A program made the translations under genes and the position numbers. A DNA stretch of 64,000 nt from Methylobacterium sp. J-077 (GTDB taxonomy: Bacteria; Pseudomonadota; Alphaproteobacteria; Rhizobiales; Beijerinckiaceae): assembly GCF_022829365.1 (NCBI RefSeq), contig NZ_JAKSYJ010000160.1, positions 1 to 64,000 on the forward strand. Direction: 5' to 3'. The notes beneath the pieces are model-generated. The model was not told the DNA's origin, ran no database searches, and was given only the letters and a program-made list of their open reading frames with translations. Each line of letters opens with the position of its first letter. Within the stretch, counting starts at the first letter, position 1. Shown here piece after piece: positions 15,565-25,682 of this stretch.

Positions 15565-17281
15565 AGCTCTCCATCTCCTTGGCGCCCCCAGGATGGGTGA
15601 CGGCGCCGTACAGTGCTGGGCCGACGCCCTGCGCGTATTTCCACAGATAGCCGGAGGTCGCCGTGTTGGTCCGGGGCGCCCAGGCCTTGCGGCGCTCGGC
15701 GAACTCCTCGTCGGATAGCGCGACGCTGAGCGTGCCCTGGATCGCGTCCAGGGTGATGATGTCGCCGTCTTGGATCAGGCCGATCGGGCCGCCCACCGCC
15801 GCCTCGGGGCCGACATGGCCGACGCAGAAGCCGCGGGTCGCACCGGAGAAGCGCCCGTCCGTGATCAGCGCGACCTTGTCGCCCATGCCTTGGCCGTAGA
15901 GGGCCGCGGTGGTGGACAGCATCTCGCGCATGCCGGGGCCGCCGCGCGGACCCTCGTAGCGGATCACGAGCACGTCGCCCTCCTTGTACGTCCGCGACTG
16001 CACCGCCTCGAAGCAGGCCTCCTCGCCGTCGAACACCCGGGCCGGGCCGGTGAAGACCTGTTTCTCGGCCGGCATGCCGGCGACCTTCACGATCGCGCCC
16101 TCAGGAGCGAGGTTGCCCTTAAGGCCGACGACGCCGCCGGTGGGGGTGATCGGGCGGTTGGCCGGGTAGACCACGTCCTGGTCCGGGTTCCAGGTCACCC
16201 GGTCCATGTTCTCCGCGATGGTGCGGCCGGTGACCGTCAGGCAGTCGCCGTGCATGAAGCCGTGGTCGAGCAGGGTCTTCATCAGCAGCGGGATGCCGCC
16301 GACCTCGAACATGTCCTTGGCGACGTAGCGGCCGCCGGGCTTGAGATCGGCGATGTACGGCGTCCGGCGGAAGATCTCGGCGACGTCGAACAGCGTGAAT
16401 TCGATCCCGCATTCATGGGCGATGGCCGGCAGGTGCAGGGCCGCGTTGGTCGAGCCGCCGGAGGCAGCGACCACGGTGGCGGCGTTTTCCAGCGCCTTGC
16501 GGGTGACGATGTCGCGCGGGCGGATCTGCTTGGCGAGCAGCTCCATCACCTTCTCGCCGGCGGTGGCGCAGAACTTGTCCCGGATTTCGTAGGGCGCCGG
16601 AGCGCCGGCCGAGTAGGGCAGCGCCAGGCCGATCGCCTCGGAGACGGTCGCCATGGTGTTGGCGGTGAACTGCGCGCCGCAGGCGCCGGCCGACGGGCAG
16701 GCGACCTGCTCGAGCTCGTCGAGGTCTTCCAGGCTCATGTCGCCGACCGCGACCTTGCCCACCGCCTCGAACAGGTCCTGCACGGTGACCGGCTTGCCGC
16801 GGAACGAGCCGGGCAGGATCGAGCCGCCGTAGATGAAGATCGACGGGACGTTGAGGCGCACCATCGCCATCATCATGCCGGGCAGCGACTTGTCGCAGCC
16901 GGCCAGGCCAACCAAGGCGTCGTAAGCGTGGCCGCGCATGGTCAGCTCGACCGAGTCGGCGATGACCTCCCGGGACGGCAGCGAGGCGCGCATGCCGCCA
17001 TGGCCCATGGCGATGCCGTCGGTGACTGTGATGGTGCAGAATTCGCGTGGGGTGCCGTGGGCGGCGGCGACGCCCTTCTTCACCGCCTGCGCCTGGCGCA
17101 TCAACGAGATGTTGCAGGGGGCGGCCTCGTTCCAGCAGGAGGCGACACCCACCAGCGGCTGGTGGATCTGCTCCCGGGTCAGGCCCATCGCGTAGAGATA
17201 GGAGCGATGCGGGGCACGGTCCGGACCCTCCGTGACGTGACGGCTGGGCAGCTTCGACTTGTCGTTCAAACGCGTGTCCAT
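15551..17281 (-). CDS. ilvD: dihydroxy-acid dehydratase
   Basis: A 576-residue iron-sulfur dehydratase that forms the 2-oxo acids leading to valine, isoleucine, leucine and pantothenate. Conserved cysteines appear in [12 protein letters not shown] and [14 protein letters not shown]. The C-terminal half carries [16 protein letters not shown]. The ATG at 17279-17281 is preferred over an adjacent TTG. The gene ends inside the first codons of the ExoR-like gene (14-base overlap). Its promoter should lie in the 400-base gap upstream (toward 17682). Confidence 0.95.
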   Translation of the reverse strand: MDTRLNDKSKLPSRHVTEGPDRAPHRSYLYAMGLTREQIHQPLVGVASCWNEAAPCNISLMRQAQAVKKGVAAAHGTPREFCTITVTDGIAMGHGGMRASLPSREVIADSVELTMRGHAYDALVGLAGCDKSLPGMMMAMVRLNVPSIFIYGGSILPGSFRGKPVTVQDLFEAVGKVAVGDMSLEDLDELEQVACPSAGACGAQFTANTMATVSEAIGLALPYSAGAPAPYEIRDKFCATAGEKVMELLAKQIRPRDIVTRKALENAATVVAASGGSTNAALHLPAIAHECGIEFTLFDVAEIFRRTPYIADLKPGGRYVAKDMFEVGGIPLLMKTLLDHGFMHGDCLTVTGRTIAENMDRVTWNPDQDVVYPANRPITPTGGVVGLKGNLAPEGAIVKVAGMPAEKQVFTGPARVFDGEEACFEAVQSRTYKEGDVLVIRYEGPRGGPGMREMLSTTAALYGQGMGDKVALITDGRFSGATRGFCVGHVGPEAAVGGPIGLIQDGDIITLDAIQGTLSVALSDEEFAERRKAWAPRTNTATSGYLWKYAQGVGPALYGAVTHPGGAKEMESYADV

Positions 17282-17682
17282 CAACCCGAACCAAGCCTTC
17301 GCGCCGCCAGTCCCGAGGGTGCAGGAGACCGCGGCGCGTCGCCGTTCGCGATGCGCCGGGAGGGCCGTCCGCGTGCTCGGGAAATCCTCGTTTCGAAACG
17401 GTAAATCGTTGTCGAACTTGCCGTTTACCGCGGATGCTGAGGTGGGCTCGGACTATGGCGGGATCGCGGCGTTTGCGGGCAGGTCTCGGGGCAGACCCGG
17501 GATCGTTTTACGGTGTTGCGACCCCGCCACAGCCACGCTTCGGGTCGATTGCCGCGCGAGATTAGGTTAAGGATAATCCTTCACCCAACAATTTGCGGGC
17601 CGCCCTGTACAGGGGCTGGTTTTTGGCGGCCCGAGCCGGGGCGGCCCCGGATCGCCGGGCCGCGAAGGTGCGCGCAACGCTC
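17282..17682. other. intergenic region with one imperfect palindrome
   Basis: No gene is supported here. The most distinctive feature is an AT-richer 21-base near-palindrome at 17565-17585 (GGTTAAGGAT, A, ATCCTTCACC; 9 of 10 pairs). It lies about 100 bases beyond the eutC stop and about 285 bases upstream of ilvD, so it could be an operator for ilvD or part of the eutBC 3' end. No T-tract follows it. Confidence 0.4.
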
Positions 17683-18468
17683 TCAGCCGGTGGTGGAACC
17701 CGGCAACGCTTGTGACGCGACGCCGGCCTCGAGGGCGCGGTCGCTCTCATCCTTCAGCGTCACGCCGCTGAGGCCGAGGGTGAGCGCACGGGCGAGCAGC
17801 CAGTGCAGCTTGAACGCGGCGCGCGCATGGGTGAGGCCAGCCATCCGCACGTTCGAGATGCAGTTGCGCTCCGCATCCGAGCGGCCGATCCTGGGACCGA
17901 AGGTCAGATAGATGCCGAGGCTGTCGGGCGAGGACAGGCCGGGCCGCTCGCCGATCAGCACCGCCACTGCCCGAACCTCCAGGGCCTCGCCGATCGCGTC
18001 GCCGAGCGCCACACGGGCCTGACGGGCGATCACCACCGGGGCGACGTGCCAGCCGGCCTTCTCCGCCAGGGGCTTGAACGCGTCGATCAGCGGCGCCGCG
18101 TTCTCGTGCACGGCTCGGGCCGAGAGCCCGTCGGCCACAACCAGGGCGAGATCGGCGGCCTCGGCTGCGGCCTGCAGTTTCGAAAGATCCGCCGGGTCGA
18201 GCCGGCGGCCGAGATCGGGGCGGCGCAGATAGGTCGCCCGGTCGGGGGCCTGCGAGGCGACGGGGATCGTCGTAAAGCCGAGATTCGCGATGGCGCCGGC
18301 CAGCGCCTCCGCATCCATCGGCGCGTGCACGGCGTCCCGGGCCTGAGCGTGGTCGAGGCCGAAGCGCAGCACCTCCCGGGTCGGTAATCCGCTGCCGGCG
18401 CGGCCGAGACCGATCCGGGCCGGCGTCAGCCCGGCGAGCCGCGCCCAGATCTCCCGGGTGTCGCTCAC
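17683..18468 (-). CDS. eutC: ethanolamine ammonia-lyase small subunit
   Basis: A 261-residue EutC subunit of the adenosylcobalamin-dependent lyase that splits ethanolamine into acetaldehyde and ammonia. Recognisable segments are ARIGLGRAGSGLPT near the N-terminus, LVVADGLSARAVHENA, VLIGERPGLSSPDSLG and the C-terminal RNCISNVR. It starts with GTG (18466-18468) overlapping the eutB stop by 4 bases (GTGA), so translation is coupled. No other eut genes or microcompartment shell genes occur in the window. Confidence 0.95.
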   Translation of the reverse strand: MSDTREIWARLAGLTPARIGLGRAGSGLPTREVLRFGLDHAQARDAVHAPMDAEALAGAIANLGFTTIPVASQAPDRATYLRRPDLGRRLDPADLSKLQAAAEAADLALVVADGLSARAVHENAAPLIDAFKPLAEKAGWHVAPVVIARQARVALGDAIGEALEVRAVAVLIGERPGLSSPDSLGIYLTFGPRIGRSDAERNCISNVRMAGLTHARAAFKLHWLLARALTLGLSGVTLKDESDRALEAGVASQALPGSTTG

Positions 18469-19844
18469 GCGGCGAGGTCCGGTGCGGCGGCCAGGAGCGG
18501 GGCACCCGATCCCGGCACCAGGACGCCGGCCTCGTCGGTCAGGCCGATCCCGTGCAGCCACGCCTCGAATTCGGGGGCGCGCTTCAGGCCCAGCACCTCG
18601 CGCAGGTAGAGGGAATCGTGGAACGACGTGGATTGGTAGTTGAGCATCACGTCGTCGGCCCCCGGGACGCCCATGATGTAGGTGCAGCCGGCCGCCCCGA
18701 GCAGCGTCAGCAGCGTGTCCATGTCGTCCTGATCGGCCTCGGCGTGGTTGGTGTAGCAGACGTCGACGCCGAGCGGCACGCCCATCAGCTTGCCGCAGAA
18801 ATGGTCCTCCAGCCCGGCCCGGATGATCTCCTTGCCGTCGTAGAGGTATTCCGGCCCGATGAAGCCCACGACGGTGTTGACCAAGAGCGGCCGGAACGGC
18901 CGGGCGACCGCGTAGGCGCGGGCCTCCAGGGTCTGCTGGTCGATGCCGTGATGGGCATCGGCCGAGAGTGCGGAGCCCTGTCCGGTCTCGAAATACATGC
19001 AGTTGTCGCCGAGCGGACCGCGCTTGAGCGCCAGGGCCGCCTCGTGGGCTTCCCTGAGCAGGTCCAGCGTCACCCCGAAGCCGGCGTTCGCCTTCTCGGT
19101 GCCGGCGATCGACTGGAACACGAGATCGACCGGCAGCCCCCGCTCCATCGCCGCGAGGGTGGTGGTGACGTGGGTGAGCACGCAGGCCTGCGTCGGGATG
19201 GCGTGCTTCTGGATCAGCCCGTCGAGGAGCTGGAGCAGGTCGCCGAGCGCCTGGACGGAATCAGAGGCGGGATTGATGCCGATCACCGCGTCGCCGCAGC
19301 CCAGCGTGAGCCCATCAAGGATCGCAGCGGTGATGCCCTTCGGATCGTCGGTGGGGTGGTTGGGCTGCAGCCGGACCGCGAGCGTCCCGGCCAGGCCGAT
19401 CGTGTTGCGGAAGCGGGTGACCACACGGGCCTTGCGCGCCACCGAGATCAGGTCCTGGTTGCGCATGATTTTTGACACGGCCGCGGCGATCTCGGGCGTG
19501 ACGCCCGGGGCGATCCGGGTGAGCACCTCCGGGGTGGCCGTCAGCAGGAACTCGCGGAAATCGCCGACCGTCAGATGCGTGATTTCTCTGAACGCAGCGG
19601 CGTCGTGCGTGTCGAGGATCAGCCGGGTGACGTCGTCCTGCTCGTAGGGGATCAGCGGCCGGGCCAGGATCTCGGACAGCGGCACCTCGGCGAGGCACCA
19701 GCGTGCCGCCGCGTTCTCCTCGGCGGATTCCGCCGCGACGCCGGCGAGCCGGTCGCCGGAGCGAACCGGCGTCGCCTTGGCCATCAGGGTGGCGAGGTCG
19801 GCGAAGACGTGGGTGCGGGGGCCGACGACGTGGCGGTAGGCCAT
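18465..19844 (-). CDS. eutB: ethanolamine ammonia-lyase large subunit
   Basis: A 459-residue EutB, the catalytic, ethanolamine- and cobalamin-binding subunit (TIM barrel). Typical segments are GDRLAGVAAESAEENAAARW near the N-terminus, LGCGDAVIGINPASDSV in the middle and FETGQGSALSADAHHG toward the C-terminus. Length matches family members (about 450-465). It is followed immediately by eutC with a 4-base overlap and preceded at 64 bases by the transglutaminase-like gene. No EutA reactivase, aldehyde dehydrogenase or EutR regulator is nearby. Confidence 0.95.
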   Translation of the reverse strand: MAYRHVVGPRTHVFADLATLMAKATPVRSGDRLAGVAAESAEENAAARWCLAEVPLSEILARPLIPYEQDDVTRLILDTHDAAAFREITHLTVGDFREFLLTATPEVLTRIAPGVTPEIAAAVSKIMRNQDLISVARKARVVTRFRNTIGLAGTLAVRLQPNHPTDDPKGITAAILDGLTLGCGDAVIGINPASDSVQALGDLLQLLDGLIQKHAIPTQACVLTHVTTTLAAMERGLPVDLVFQSIAGTEKANAGFGVTLDLLREAHEAALALKRGPLGDNCMYFETGQGSALSADAHHGIDQQTLEARAYAVARPFRPLLVNTVVGFIGPEYLYDGKEIIRAGLEDHFCGKLMGVPLGVDVCYTNHAEADQDDMDTLLTLLGAAGCTYIMGVPGADDVMLNYQSTSFHDSLYLREVLGLKRAPEFEAWLHGIGLTDEAGVLVPGSGAPLLAAAPDLAA

Positions 19845-19908
19845 GCGGTTTCACCCCGTATCTGCTTCCGAGGATCACAGGATAGCGTGATCCGGTGCGG
19901 CTGTCCGG

Positions 19909-20769
19909 TCAGGCGGCGCCTGCGTTCGGCGCCGGGACCTCGGTGGAGATCGCGTCGACCGTGCGAGGCATCGGGCTGCCCTGCCCGTCCGAGCGCTGGA
20001 TCCGGACCTGCTGGTTGACCGGCTGCATGTTGCCGAACGGCGTCGAGAAGGCGATCTCGGCGGCGTCACGGCCGACGCCGATGCGCACCAGCCCGTCGAG
20101 ATCGGCCTGGCGGGTCGCGTCGAACAGCCACCAGCGCCCGTCGAGATAGGCCTCGAACACCGCGTGAAAGTCGCTCGGCACGAGACCGTGGGCGTAACAG
20201 CTGACGAACCGCGCCGGGATCCCGAGCGCCCGGCAGAACGCCGTGCCGATATGCGCGAAGTCGCGGCAGACGCCGGCTCGCTTCAGCAGCGACTCGTCCG
20301 CCGTGGTCTCGCCGTCGCTGGTGCCGGGCTGGTAGGTGATGTGGTCGTGGATCCAATTGCAGATCTCGTTCACGCGGCTGTGGCCCTTGGGCAGCGCGCC
20401 GAATTCGGCCTGCGCGAAGGGCGTCAGCCGGTCGGAGGAAACGAACCGGCTCGGCAGCAGGAACGGCAGGATGTCGAGGGGGAGCACCCCGATCGGCGTC
20501 TCGTTGATGGTCGCCGGGTCGGCCCGGTGGACGGTCAGGTCCACCTCCGCGTTGTACTCCAGCGCGAACTGGCCCATCGGCACGTTGACGCCGAGATAGC
20601 GGTTGAGCAGGTCCGGGGTGGTGTAGAGGTCACGCTTCAGGTTCGGCGTGAGCACCAGGCTCTCGCTGAGGATCTCCACGCTTCTCAGCTTAGCGACTTC
20701 CAGGTTGAAGATGAAGGTCGTGTCCGAGAGTATATTGTAGGACAGACTGCAACCGAGGGTATAGCGCAT
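19909..20769 (-). CDS. transglutaminase-like cysteine peptidase-fold protein
   Basis: A 286-residue transglutaminase-like protein. The N-terminal third is the beta-rich domain typical of bacterial transglutaminase-like proteins. The catalytic triad is visible as Cys168 (AGVCRDFAH), His202 (SDFHAVFEAY) and Asp217 (WWLFDATRQ). AAGGAG precedes the ATG at 20767-20769, so the in-frame extension to 20808 is not used. No signal peptide. Members are usually peptidases or amidases rather than cross-linkers. It lies between lutC (69 bases upstream) and eutB, and may be read through from the lut genes. Confidence 0.85.
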   Translation of the reverse strand: MRYTLGCSLSYNILSDTTFIFNLEVAKLRSVEILSESLVLTPNLKRDLYTTPDLLNRYLGVNVPMGQFALEYNAEVDLTVHRADPATINETPIGVLPLDILPFLLPSRFVSSDRLTPFAQAEFGALPKGHSRVNEICNWIHDHITYQPGTSDGETTADESLLKRAGVCRDFAHIGTAFCRALGIPARFVSCYAHGLVPSDFHAVFEAYLDGRWWLFDATRQADLDGLVRIGVGRDAAEIAFSTPFGNMQPVNQQVRIQRSDGQGSPMPRTVDAISTEVPAPNAGAA

Positions 20770-20838
20770 CGGATCTCCTTGCCGGGCGACGAGATGATCG
20801 CTGCCCAAGCAAGCGGCGCGCCCGATCGCGGTTCCCGG

Positions 20839-21426
20839 TCAGCGCGGCAGCAGCAATACCGTGAGCGAGCGAACCCCCTGCGCTCCATGGATCAGCACAC
20901 CCTCGATATCGGCAGTGGCCGAGGGTCCGGTGTGCAGCACCGCGTAGGCCGAGCGGCCGAATTCCGGGCGCTTGTAGGCGGCCTGCACGTTGGGCAGGAT
21001 GTCGGCGGGATCGAGTAGCACGATCAGGTGTTGGGCGAGGTAGGCGACCGCGTTCACGATCAGCTCGCCCTCGGTGAACAGCACCGAGCCGGTCTCGGCG
21101 ATGCCGAAAACCGCGCGCACCACCGCCACGTCGACATCCTCGACCTCCTGCGGATAGCGCACCGCCCGCAGGTCGCGGTTACCGTCGATCTCCGGGACGG
21201 CAGATGCGATCACCTTGGCCTCGGCCAGCCGCTCGCGCACGCCCGCCAGCGGCTCGCCGGTGCGGCCATCGGCGATCCGGCCGCCCATCTTTTTCAGCCG
21301 CTCGCCGAATTCTTCGAACAGATCGTCGCCGACGAGCGGCGTGAAGGACGGCACAACCGGCAACGGGTAATCGCCCGCCGGACGGTTCGCCTTGAGCGCC
21401 GCGAGGATCCCGTCGCGCGCGCTCAT
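20839..21426 (-). CDS. lutC: lactate utilization protein C (LUD domain)
   Basis: A 195-residue LUD-domain protein, the third component of the LutABC iron-sulfur L-lactate oxidation system. The conserved LUD core is seen in AVFGIAETGSVLF and LIVLLDPADIL, with an ending in VRSLTVLLLPR. The ATG at 21424-21426 overlaps the lutB stop by 4 bases (ATGA). Length is shorter than Bacillus LutC (about 240) but normal for proteobacteria. Confidence 0.85.
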   Translation of the reverse strand: MSARDGILAALKANRPAGDYPLPVVPSFTPLVGDDLFEEFGERLKKMGGRIADGRTGEPLAGVRERLAEAKVIASAVPEIDGNRDLRAVRYPQEVEDVDVAVVRAVFGIAETGSVLFTEGELIVNAVAYLAQHLIVLLDPADILPNVQAAYKRPEFGRSAYAVLHTGPSATADIEGVLIHGAQGVRSLTVLLLPR

Positions 21427-23021
21427 TGGCCGGTGTCCTTCGGGGCCGCGTCCTTTGCCGGCTTCTGCATCCGGTTCTGCTTGTACCAGGCGTGGAAGGT
21501 CTGGCGCGGCGCGTCGGGCATCTCGCGCTTCTTCCCCCAGGTGTTGAGCGGGTTGTAGACGGCGAAACGCGGCAGCACCTTGAGCGCCGAATCCGCCGCG
21601 CCGATCGCCGCCCGGTAGGCGGCGGGCCGGGACAGGACCGCGCCCGCGGCCTTCATCATGCCCTGCTTGAGCGCCGGGATGTGATGTTCCTCGACCAGCA
21701 CCTTCCGCCAGGCGAAGATCTGCTCGTGGATGTTGATCTTCACCGGGCAGACGTTGGTGCAGGACCCGTTCATCGTCGAGGAGAACGGCAGGGTCGAGTA
21801 TTTCCGCTTGTTGAAGGTCGGGTCGATGATCAGCCCGATCGGCCCCGAATAGGTCGCCCCGTAGGAGAGGCCGCCGGAGCGCCGGTAGACCGGGCAGGTG
21901 TTCATGCAGGCGCCGCAGCGGATGCATTTCAGCGAGGTCCAGAACTCCTCCAGCCCGAGCCGGGCCGAGCGTCCGTTATCGACCAGCACCATGTGCATCT
22001 CGGTGCCCTTGCGGGGGCCGCGGAAATGCGAGGTGTACTGGGTGATCGGCGAGCCCAGCGCCGATCGCGACAGCAGCCGGATGAACACCCCGAGATGCTC
22101 GACCTTCGGGATGATCTTCTCGATGCCGATCGAGTGGATCTGCAGCGGCGGGACATTGCCGGAGAGATCGGCATTGCCCTCGTTGGTGCAGGTGACGACC
22201 GTGCCGGTCTCCGCGATGGCGAAATTGCAGCCGGTCATGCCGGCATCGGCCTTCAGGATGTAAGGCCGGGTCGTCTCGCGCTGGCTCTCGGCGAGATAGT
22301 GGGCGTCGTCGTTGTCCGGGTCGGTGCCGAGCGTCTTGGCGAAGACTTCGGCCACATCCATCCGAGTCTTGTGGACCGCCGGGGCCACGATGTGGCTCGG
22401 CTCCTCGTTGTCGAGCTGCTGGATGCGCTCGCCGAGATCGGTCTCGATGATCTCGATGCCGTTGGCCGCCATGTGGTGGCGGAAACCGCATTCCTCGGTG
22501 AGCATCGATTTCGACTTCACCAGGGTCTTGGCGCCGCGGCTGCGCAGGATCTCCAGGACGATGCGGTTGTGGTCGGCGCCGTCCGCGGCCCAATGGACCT
22601 GCACACCGTTGGCCTTCGCAGCGGCCTCGAACTGCTCGAGATACTGGTCGAGATGCGTAAGCGTGTGCGCCTTGATGGCGGAGGCCAGCTCGCGCAGCTC
22701 CTCCCATTCTGGGATGCCGTGGGCCGAGGCATCGCGCTTCTTGCGTAGATCCCACAGGCGCTCGTCATGGGCGGCCTGGTGGAGCGGCGCGGCGAGGAAG
22801 CGCTCGGCAGCCTCGGCCTGGTCGATCGGCCTGTCGCCGCGGATCTTGGCGCCCCGGGGCTGCGCCTCGCGGGTCTGCGGTGCCCGGATCGGCTTGGTGG
22901 CGGCCTCGGCGTGCTGGAGGCGGCCGCCATCCTGGCCGCGCTCGCTCTCGTCGTCGCCGGCGCGGACCTCGGGGTGGATGACGCCGTCGCGGGCGCGCGG
23001 GTTCAGATCCTCGACGCTCAT
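21423..23021 (-). CDS. lutB: lactate utilization iron-sulfur protein B
   Basis: A 532-residue LutB. The N-terminal part (about 1-75) is a charged extension, then a LUD domain with TGCNFAIAETGTVV. A ferredoxin-like [4Fe-4S] region follows (CIRCGACMNTCPVYR and GSCTNVCPVKINIHEQ). The C-terminal tail contains WYKQNRMQKPAK. It passes electrons from L-lactate oxidation with LutA and LutC at the membrane or in the cytoplasm. The ATG at 23019-23021 overlaps the lutA stop by 4 bases. The residue 1-75 extension is hydrophilic and of uncertain role. Confidence 0.9.
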   Translation of the reverse strand: MSVEDLNPRARDGVIHPEVRAGDDESERGQDGGRLQHAEAATKPIRAPQTREAQPRGAKIRGDRPIDQAEAAERFLAAPLHQAAHDERLWDLRKKRDASAHGIPEWEELRELASAIKAHTLTHLDQYLEQFEAAAKANGVQVHWAADGADHNRIVLEILRSRGAKTLVKSKSMLTEECGFRHHMAANGIEIIETDLGERIQQLDNEEPSHIVAPAVHKTRMDVAEVFAKTLGTDPDNDDAHYLAESQRETTRPYILKADAGMTGCNFAIAETGTVVTCTNEGNADLSGNVPPLQIHSIGIEKIIPKVEHLGVFIRLLSRSALGSPITQYTSHFRGPRKGTEMHMVLVDNGRSARLGLEEFWTSLKCIRCGACMNTCPVYRRSGGLSYGATYSGPIGLIIDPTFNKRKYSTLPFSSTMNGSCTNVCPVKINIHEQIFAWRKVLVEEHHIPALKQGMMKAAGAVLSRPAAYRAAIGAADSALKVLPRFAVYNPLNTWGKKREMPDAPRQTFHAWYKQNRMQKPAKDAAPKDTGQ

Positions 23022-23761
23022 GCGGTTGCTCCGTTCAGCACTTGCGCGATGTGGATGTAGCGGAGCGGCAGCCCGAGACGCTCGGCGCAGCCCTTCTGGT
23101 GCATCAGGCACGAGGAATCCGCCGAGACCACGTATTCGGCCCCGGCCCGGTTCTGATCGGCGACCTTGTCGTAGCCCATCTTGGCCGAGACCGCGGGCTC
23201 GAACACTGAGAAGGTGCCGCCGAAGCCGCAGCACTCGTCGGGCCGGGCGAGGTCCACCAGCTCGACGCCCTTCACCAGGCGGAGCAGGTCGAGGGGCTTG
23301 GAGAAGTACGGCTTCACGATCTCGGACGGCCGGGCGTGGTGGATGCCGCGCAGCGCGTTGCAATTGCCGTGATAGGCGACCTTGTGCGGGAACTCGGCCC
23401 AGGGCAGCGCCTCGATCTTGAGCACGTCGTGCAGGAACTCGACCAGCTCGTAGGTGCTGGCCCGGACCTTCTTGACCGCGTCCGTCTGTGGGATCGCGGT
23501 CAGGTGCTCGCGCACCTGATGCACGCAGGAGCCAGAAGGCGCCACCACGTAGTCGAAGCCCGAAAAATTCTTGACGAACAGGGCCTCGGTGGCGGCGGCC
23601 TCGGCGTGGCAGCCGGTATTGGCCATGGGCTGGCCGCAGCAGGTCTGGTCGAACGGGTATTCGACGGTGCAGCCGACCCGCTCCAGCAGTTCCAGCGTGG
23701 CGATCCCGACTTCCGGCTCGAAGGCGTCGACGTAGCACGGCACGAACAGGCCGACCCGCAT
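23018..23761 (-). CDS. lutA: lactate utilization protein A (CCG-domain Fe-S protein)
   Basis: A 247-residue protein with two cysteine-rich CCG motifs (FDQTCCGQPMANTG and RPDECCGFGGTFSV), the hallmark of LutA/GlpC/HdrB-type iron-sulfur subunits. With LutB and LutC it converts L-lactate to pyruvate. Three genes overlap by 4 bases each, a tight lutABC operon. It lies 66 bases downstream of the PoxB-type gene, whose substrate is pyruvate, and could be co-transcribed with it. No lactate permease or LutR-type regulator is adjacent. Confidence 0.9.
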   Translation of the reverse strand: MRVGLFVPCYVDAFEPEVGIATLELLERVGCTVEYPFDQTCCGQPMANTGCHAEAAATEALFVKNFSGFDYVVAPSGSCVHQVREHLTAIPQTDAVKKVRASTYELVEFLHDVLKIEALPWAEFPHKVAYHGNCNALRGIHHARPSEIVKPYFSKPLDLLRLVKGVELVDLARPDECCGFGGTFSVFEPAVSAKMGYDKVADQNRAGAEYVVSADSSCLMHQKGCAERLGLPLRYIHIAQVLNGATA

Positions 23762-23827
23762 GGTCCGGAACCTCCCAGGATCGCCCGCCCCAGCGGTCTG
23801 GAACGGGTCTAGATTATCCTGTGAGGT

Positions 23828-25558
23828 CTACCGGATGAGGTTGGTTTTGGCGAGGTCGAGAACTGCGTCACCGCGCCCATCCATGACAGCTCGCAGCACA
23901 TAGAGGCTGAAACCCTTCACCTGCTGCCCGTCGATCTTGGGCGGCATCGACAGCTCGTTGCGGGCGGTGCGGACATCCAGCAGCGAGGGGCCGTCGAAGG
24001 CGAGGAACTCGCCCATGGCGGCCGGCAGATCGGCCGGGTCCTCGACCCGAATCGCAAAGATGCCGGCCGCCCGGGACATCGCGGCGAAGTCCGGATTGTC
24101 GAGGGCGACGCCGGTCTCGAGATAGCCCGCAGCCTTCATCTCCAGCTCGACGAAGCCGAGGGTGCCGTTGTTGAACACCACGACCTTCAGCGGCAGGCGG
24201 TGCTGTCGGAGCGTCAGGAAATCGCCCATCAGCATGGCGAAGCCGCCGTCGCCGCAGAGCGCGATCACCTGCCGGTTCGGCTCCGCGGCCTGGGCGCCGA
24301 TGCCGTGCGACAGGGCGTTGGCCATGGAGCCGTGGACCCAGGAGCCGAGCAGACGGCGCTTGCCGTTCATCGCCAGGTAGCGCGCCGCCCAGATCGTCGG
24401 CGTGCCGACATCGGCGGTGAAGATCGCGTCGTCCGCGGCCGCCTCGCTGATCGTCTTCGCCAGATATTGCGGGTGGAGCGGGCCGCCGGCCTTGCCGGTG
24501 GCGAGCTCGTCGAGGCCGGCACGGGCCTTGGCGTAGTGCTTCAAGCTGGCATCCAGGAACGACCGGTCGGCCTTGGGCTTCAGGCGCGGCAAGAGCGCCC
24601 GGATCGTCGCCCCGACATCGCCGACCAGCCCGTGCTCGATCCGGCAGCGGCGGCCGAGCTCCGACGGGCGCAGGTCGACCTGGGCGATCTTGGCGTCCTG
24701 CGGGTAGAACTGCTTGTAGGGAAAGCCGGTGCCCAGCATCAGCAGGGTGTCGCAGGCCATCATGGCGGCGTAGCCGGACGCGTAGCCGATCAGGCCGGTC
24801 ATCCCGACATCGTAGGGATTGTCGAACTCGACATATTCCTTGCCGCCGAGCGCGTGGACGATCGGGCTCTTGAGCGCCTCGGCGAGCTGCAGCAGCTCGG
24901 AATGCGCGCCCGCGCAGCCGCGCCCGCACAGCAAAGTTACGCGCTTGCCGGCGTTGAGCAGGGCTGCCAGGGCGTCGAGCTCGGAATCGGCCGGGCGCAC
25001 CACGGGCTTGGCCGGGATCAGCCCGGCATGGGGGGCGAGCGCGCGCTTGGGCGCGTCGCGCAACGCCACGTCGCCCGGGATGACGATGACGGCGACGCCC
25101 CCCTCCCCCACGGCGGCGCGGATCGCGTTCTCCAGCACGAACGGCATCTGCGACGGGTCGGAGACCAGCTCGCAATAATGGCTGCACTCGCGAAACAGCT
25201 CGGTCGGCCGCGTCTCCTGGAAATAGCCCGAGCCGATCTCGGCGGAGGGGATCTGGGCAGCGATCGCCAGGACCGGGGTCCGGCTGCGATGCGCGTCGTA
25301 GAGGCCGTTAATCAGGTGCAGGTTACCGGGGCCGCAGGAGCCGGCGCAGACAGCGAGCTTGCCGGTGACCTGCGCCTCGGCGCTCGCCGCGAAGGCCGCC
25401 GCCTCCTCGTGGCGGGTGTGGATCCAGTCGATCCGCCCGCGCGCGCGCAACGCCTCGGTGATCCCGTTCAGACTATCGCCGACCACTCCGTAGATGCGGG
25501 CGACGCCCGCCTCCTGGAGGGTCTCGGCGATGAGGTCGGCGACGTTCTCGATGCGCAT
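23828..25558 (-). CDS. poxB: thiamine-diphosphate pyruvate dehydrogenase (quinone) / pyruvate oxidase
   Basis: A 576-residue ThDP enzyme of the PoxB group, which decarboxylates pyruvate to acetate and passes electrons to quinone through FAD. The three ThDP-enzyme domains are present: PYR with the conserved Glu in [12 protein letters not shown], the central FAD-type domain, and PP with [13 protein letters not shown] followed by [13 protein letters not shown] 25556-25558 begins [10 protein letters not shown]; the longer frame to 25636 is not used. Its position just upstream of lutABC suggests a lactate to pyruvate to acetate route. Acetolactate-synthase-like or other 2-oxoacid activity cannot be fully excluded. 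Confidence 0.85.
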   Translation of the reverse strand: MRIENVADLIAETLQEAGVARIYGVVGDSLNGITEALRARGRIDWIHTRHEEAAAFAASAEAQVTGKLAVCAGSCGPGNLHLINGLYDAHRSRTPVLAIAAQIPSAEIGSGYFQETRPTELFRECSHYCELVSDPSQMPFVLENAIRAAVGEGGVAVIVIPGDVALRDAPKRALAPHAGLIPAKPVVRPADSELDALAALLNAGKRVTLLCGRGCAGAHSELLQLAEALKSPIVHALGGKEYVEFDNPYDVGMTGLIGYASGYAAMMACDTLLMLGTGFPYKQFYPQDAKIAQVDLRPSELGRRCRIEHGLVGDVGATIRALLPRLKPKADRSFLDASLKHYAKARAGLDELATGKAGGPLHPQYLAKTISEAAADDAIFTADVGTPTIWAARYLAMNGKRRLLGSWVHGSMANALSHGIGAQAAEPNRQVIALCGDGGFAMLMGDFLTLRQHRLPLKVVVFNNGTLGFVELEMKAAGYLETGVALDNPDFAAMSRAAGIFAIRVEDPADLPAAMGEFLAFDGPSLLDVRTARNELSMPPKIDGQQVKGFSLYVLRAVMDGRGDAVLDLAKTNLIR

Positions 25559-25682
25559 GGTTCGGCACTCCGTCTTTTCGGATCCGAACCGCATGGCCGC
25601 TAACGATGTTCCGCCGCCGGCCGCCTCATGGTGCAATGCACACCTGACCGCGGCGGCGGTCGTCCCGCTGCGGGCTCAGACC

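Noticed and set aside
15770..17404. 544-residue plus-strand frame opposite ilvD
   Set aside because: Shadow of ilvD with no domain or ribosome-binding site.
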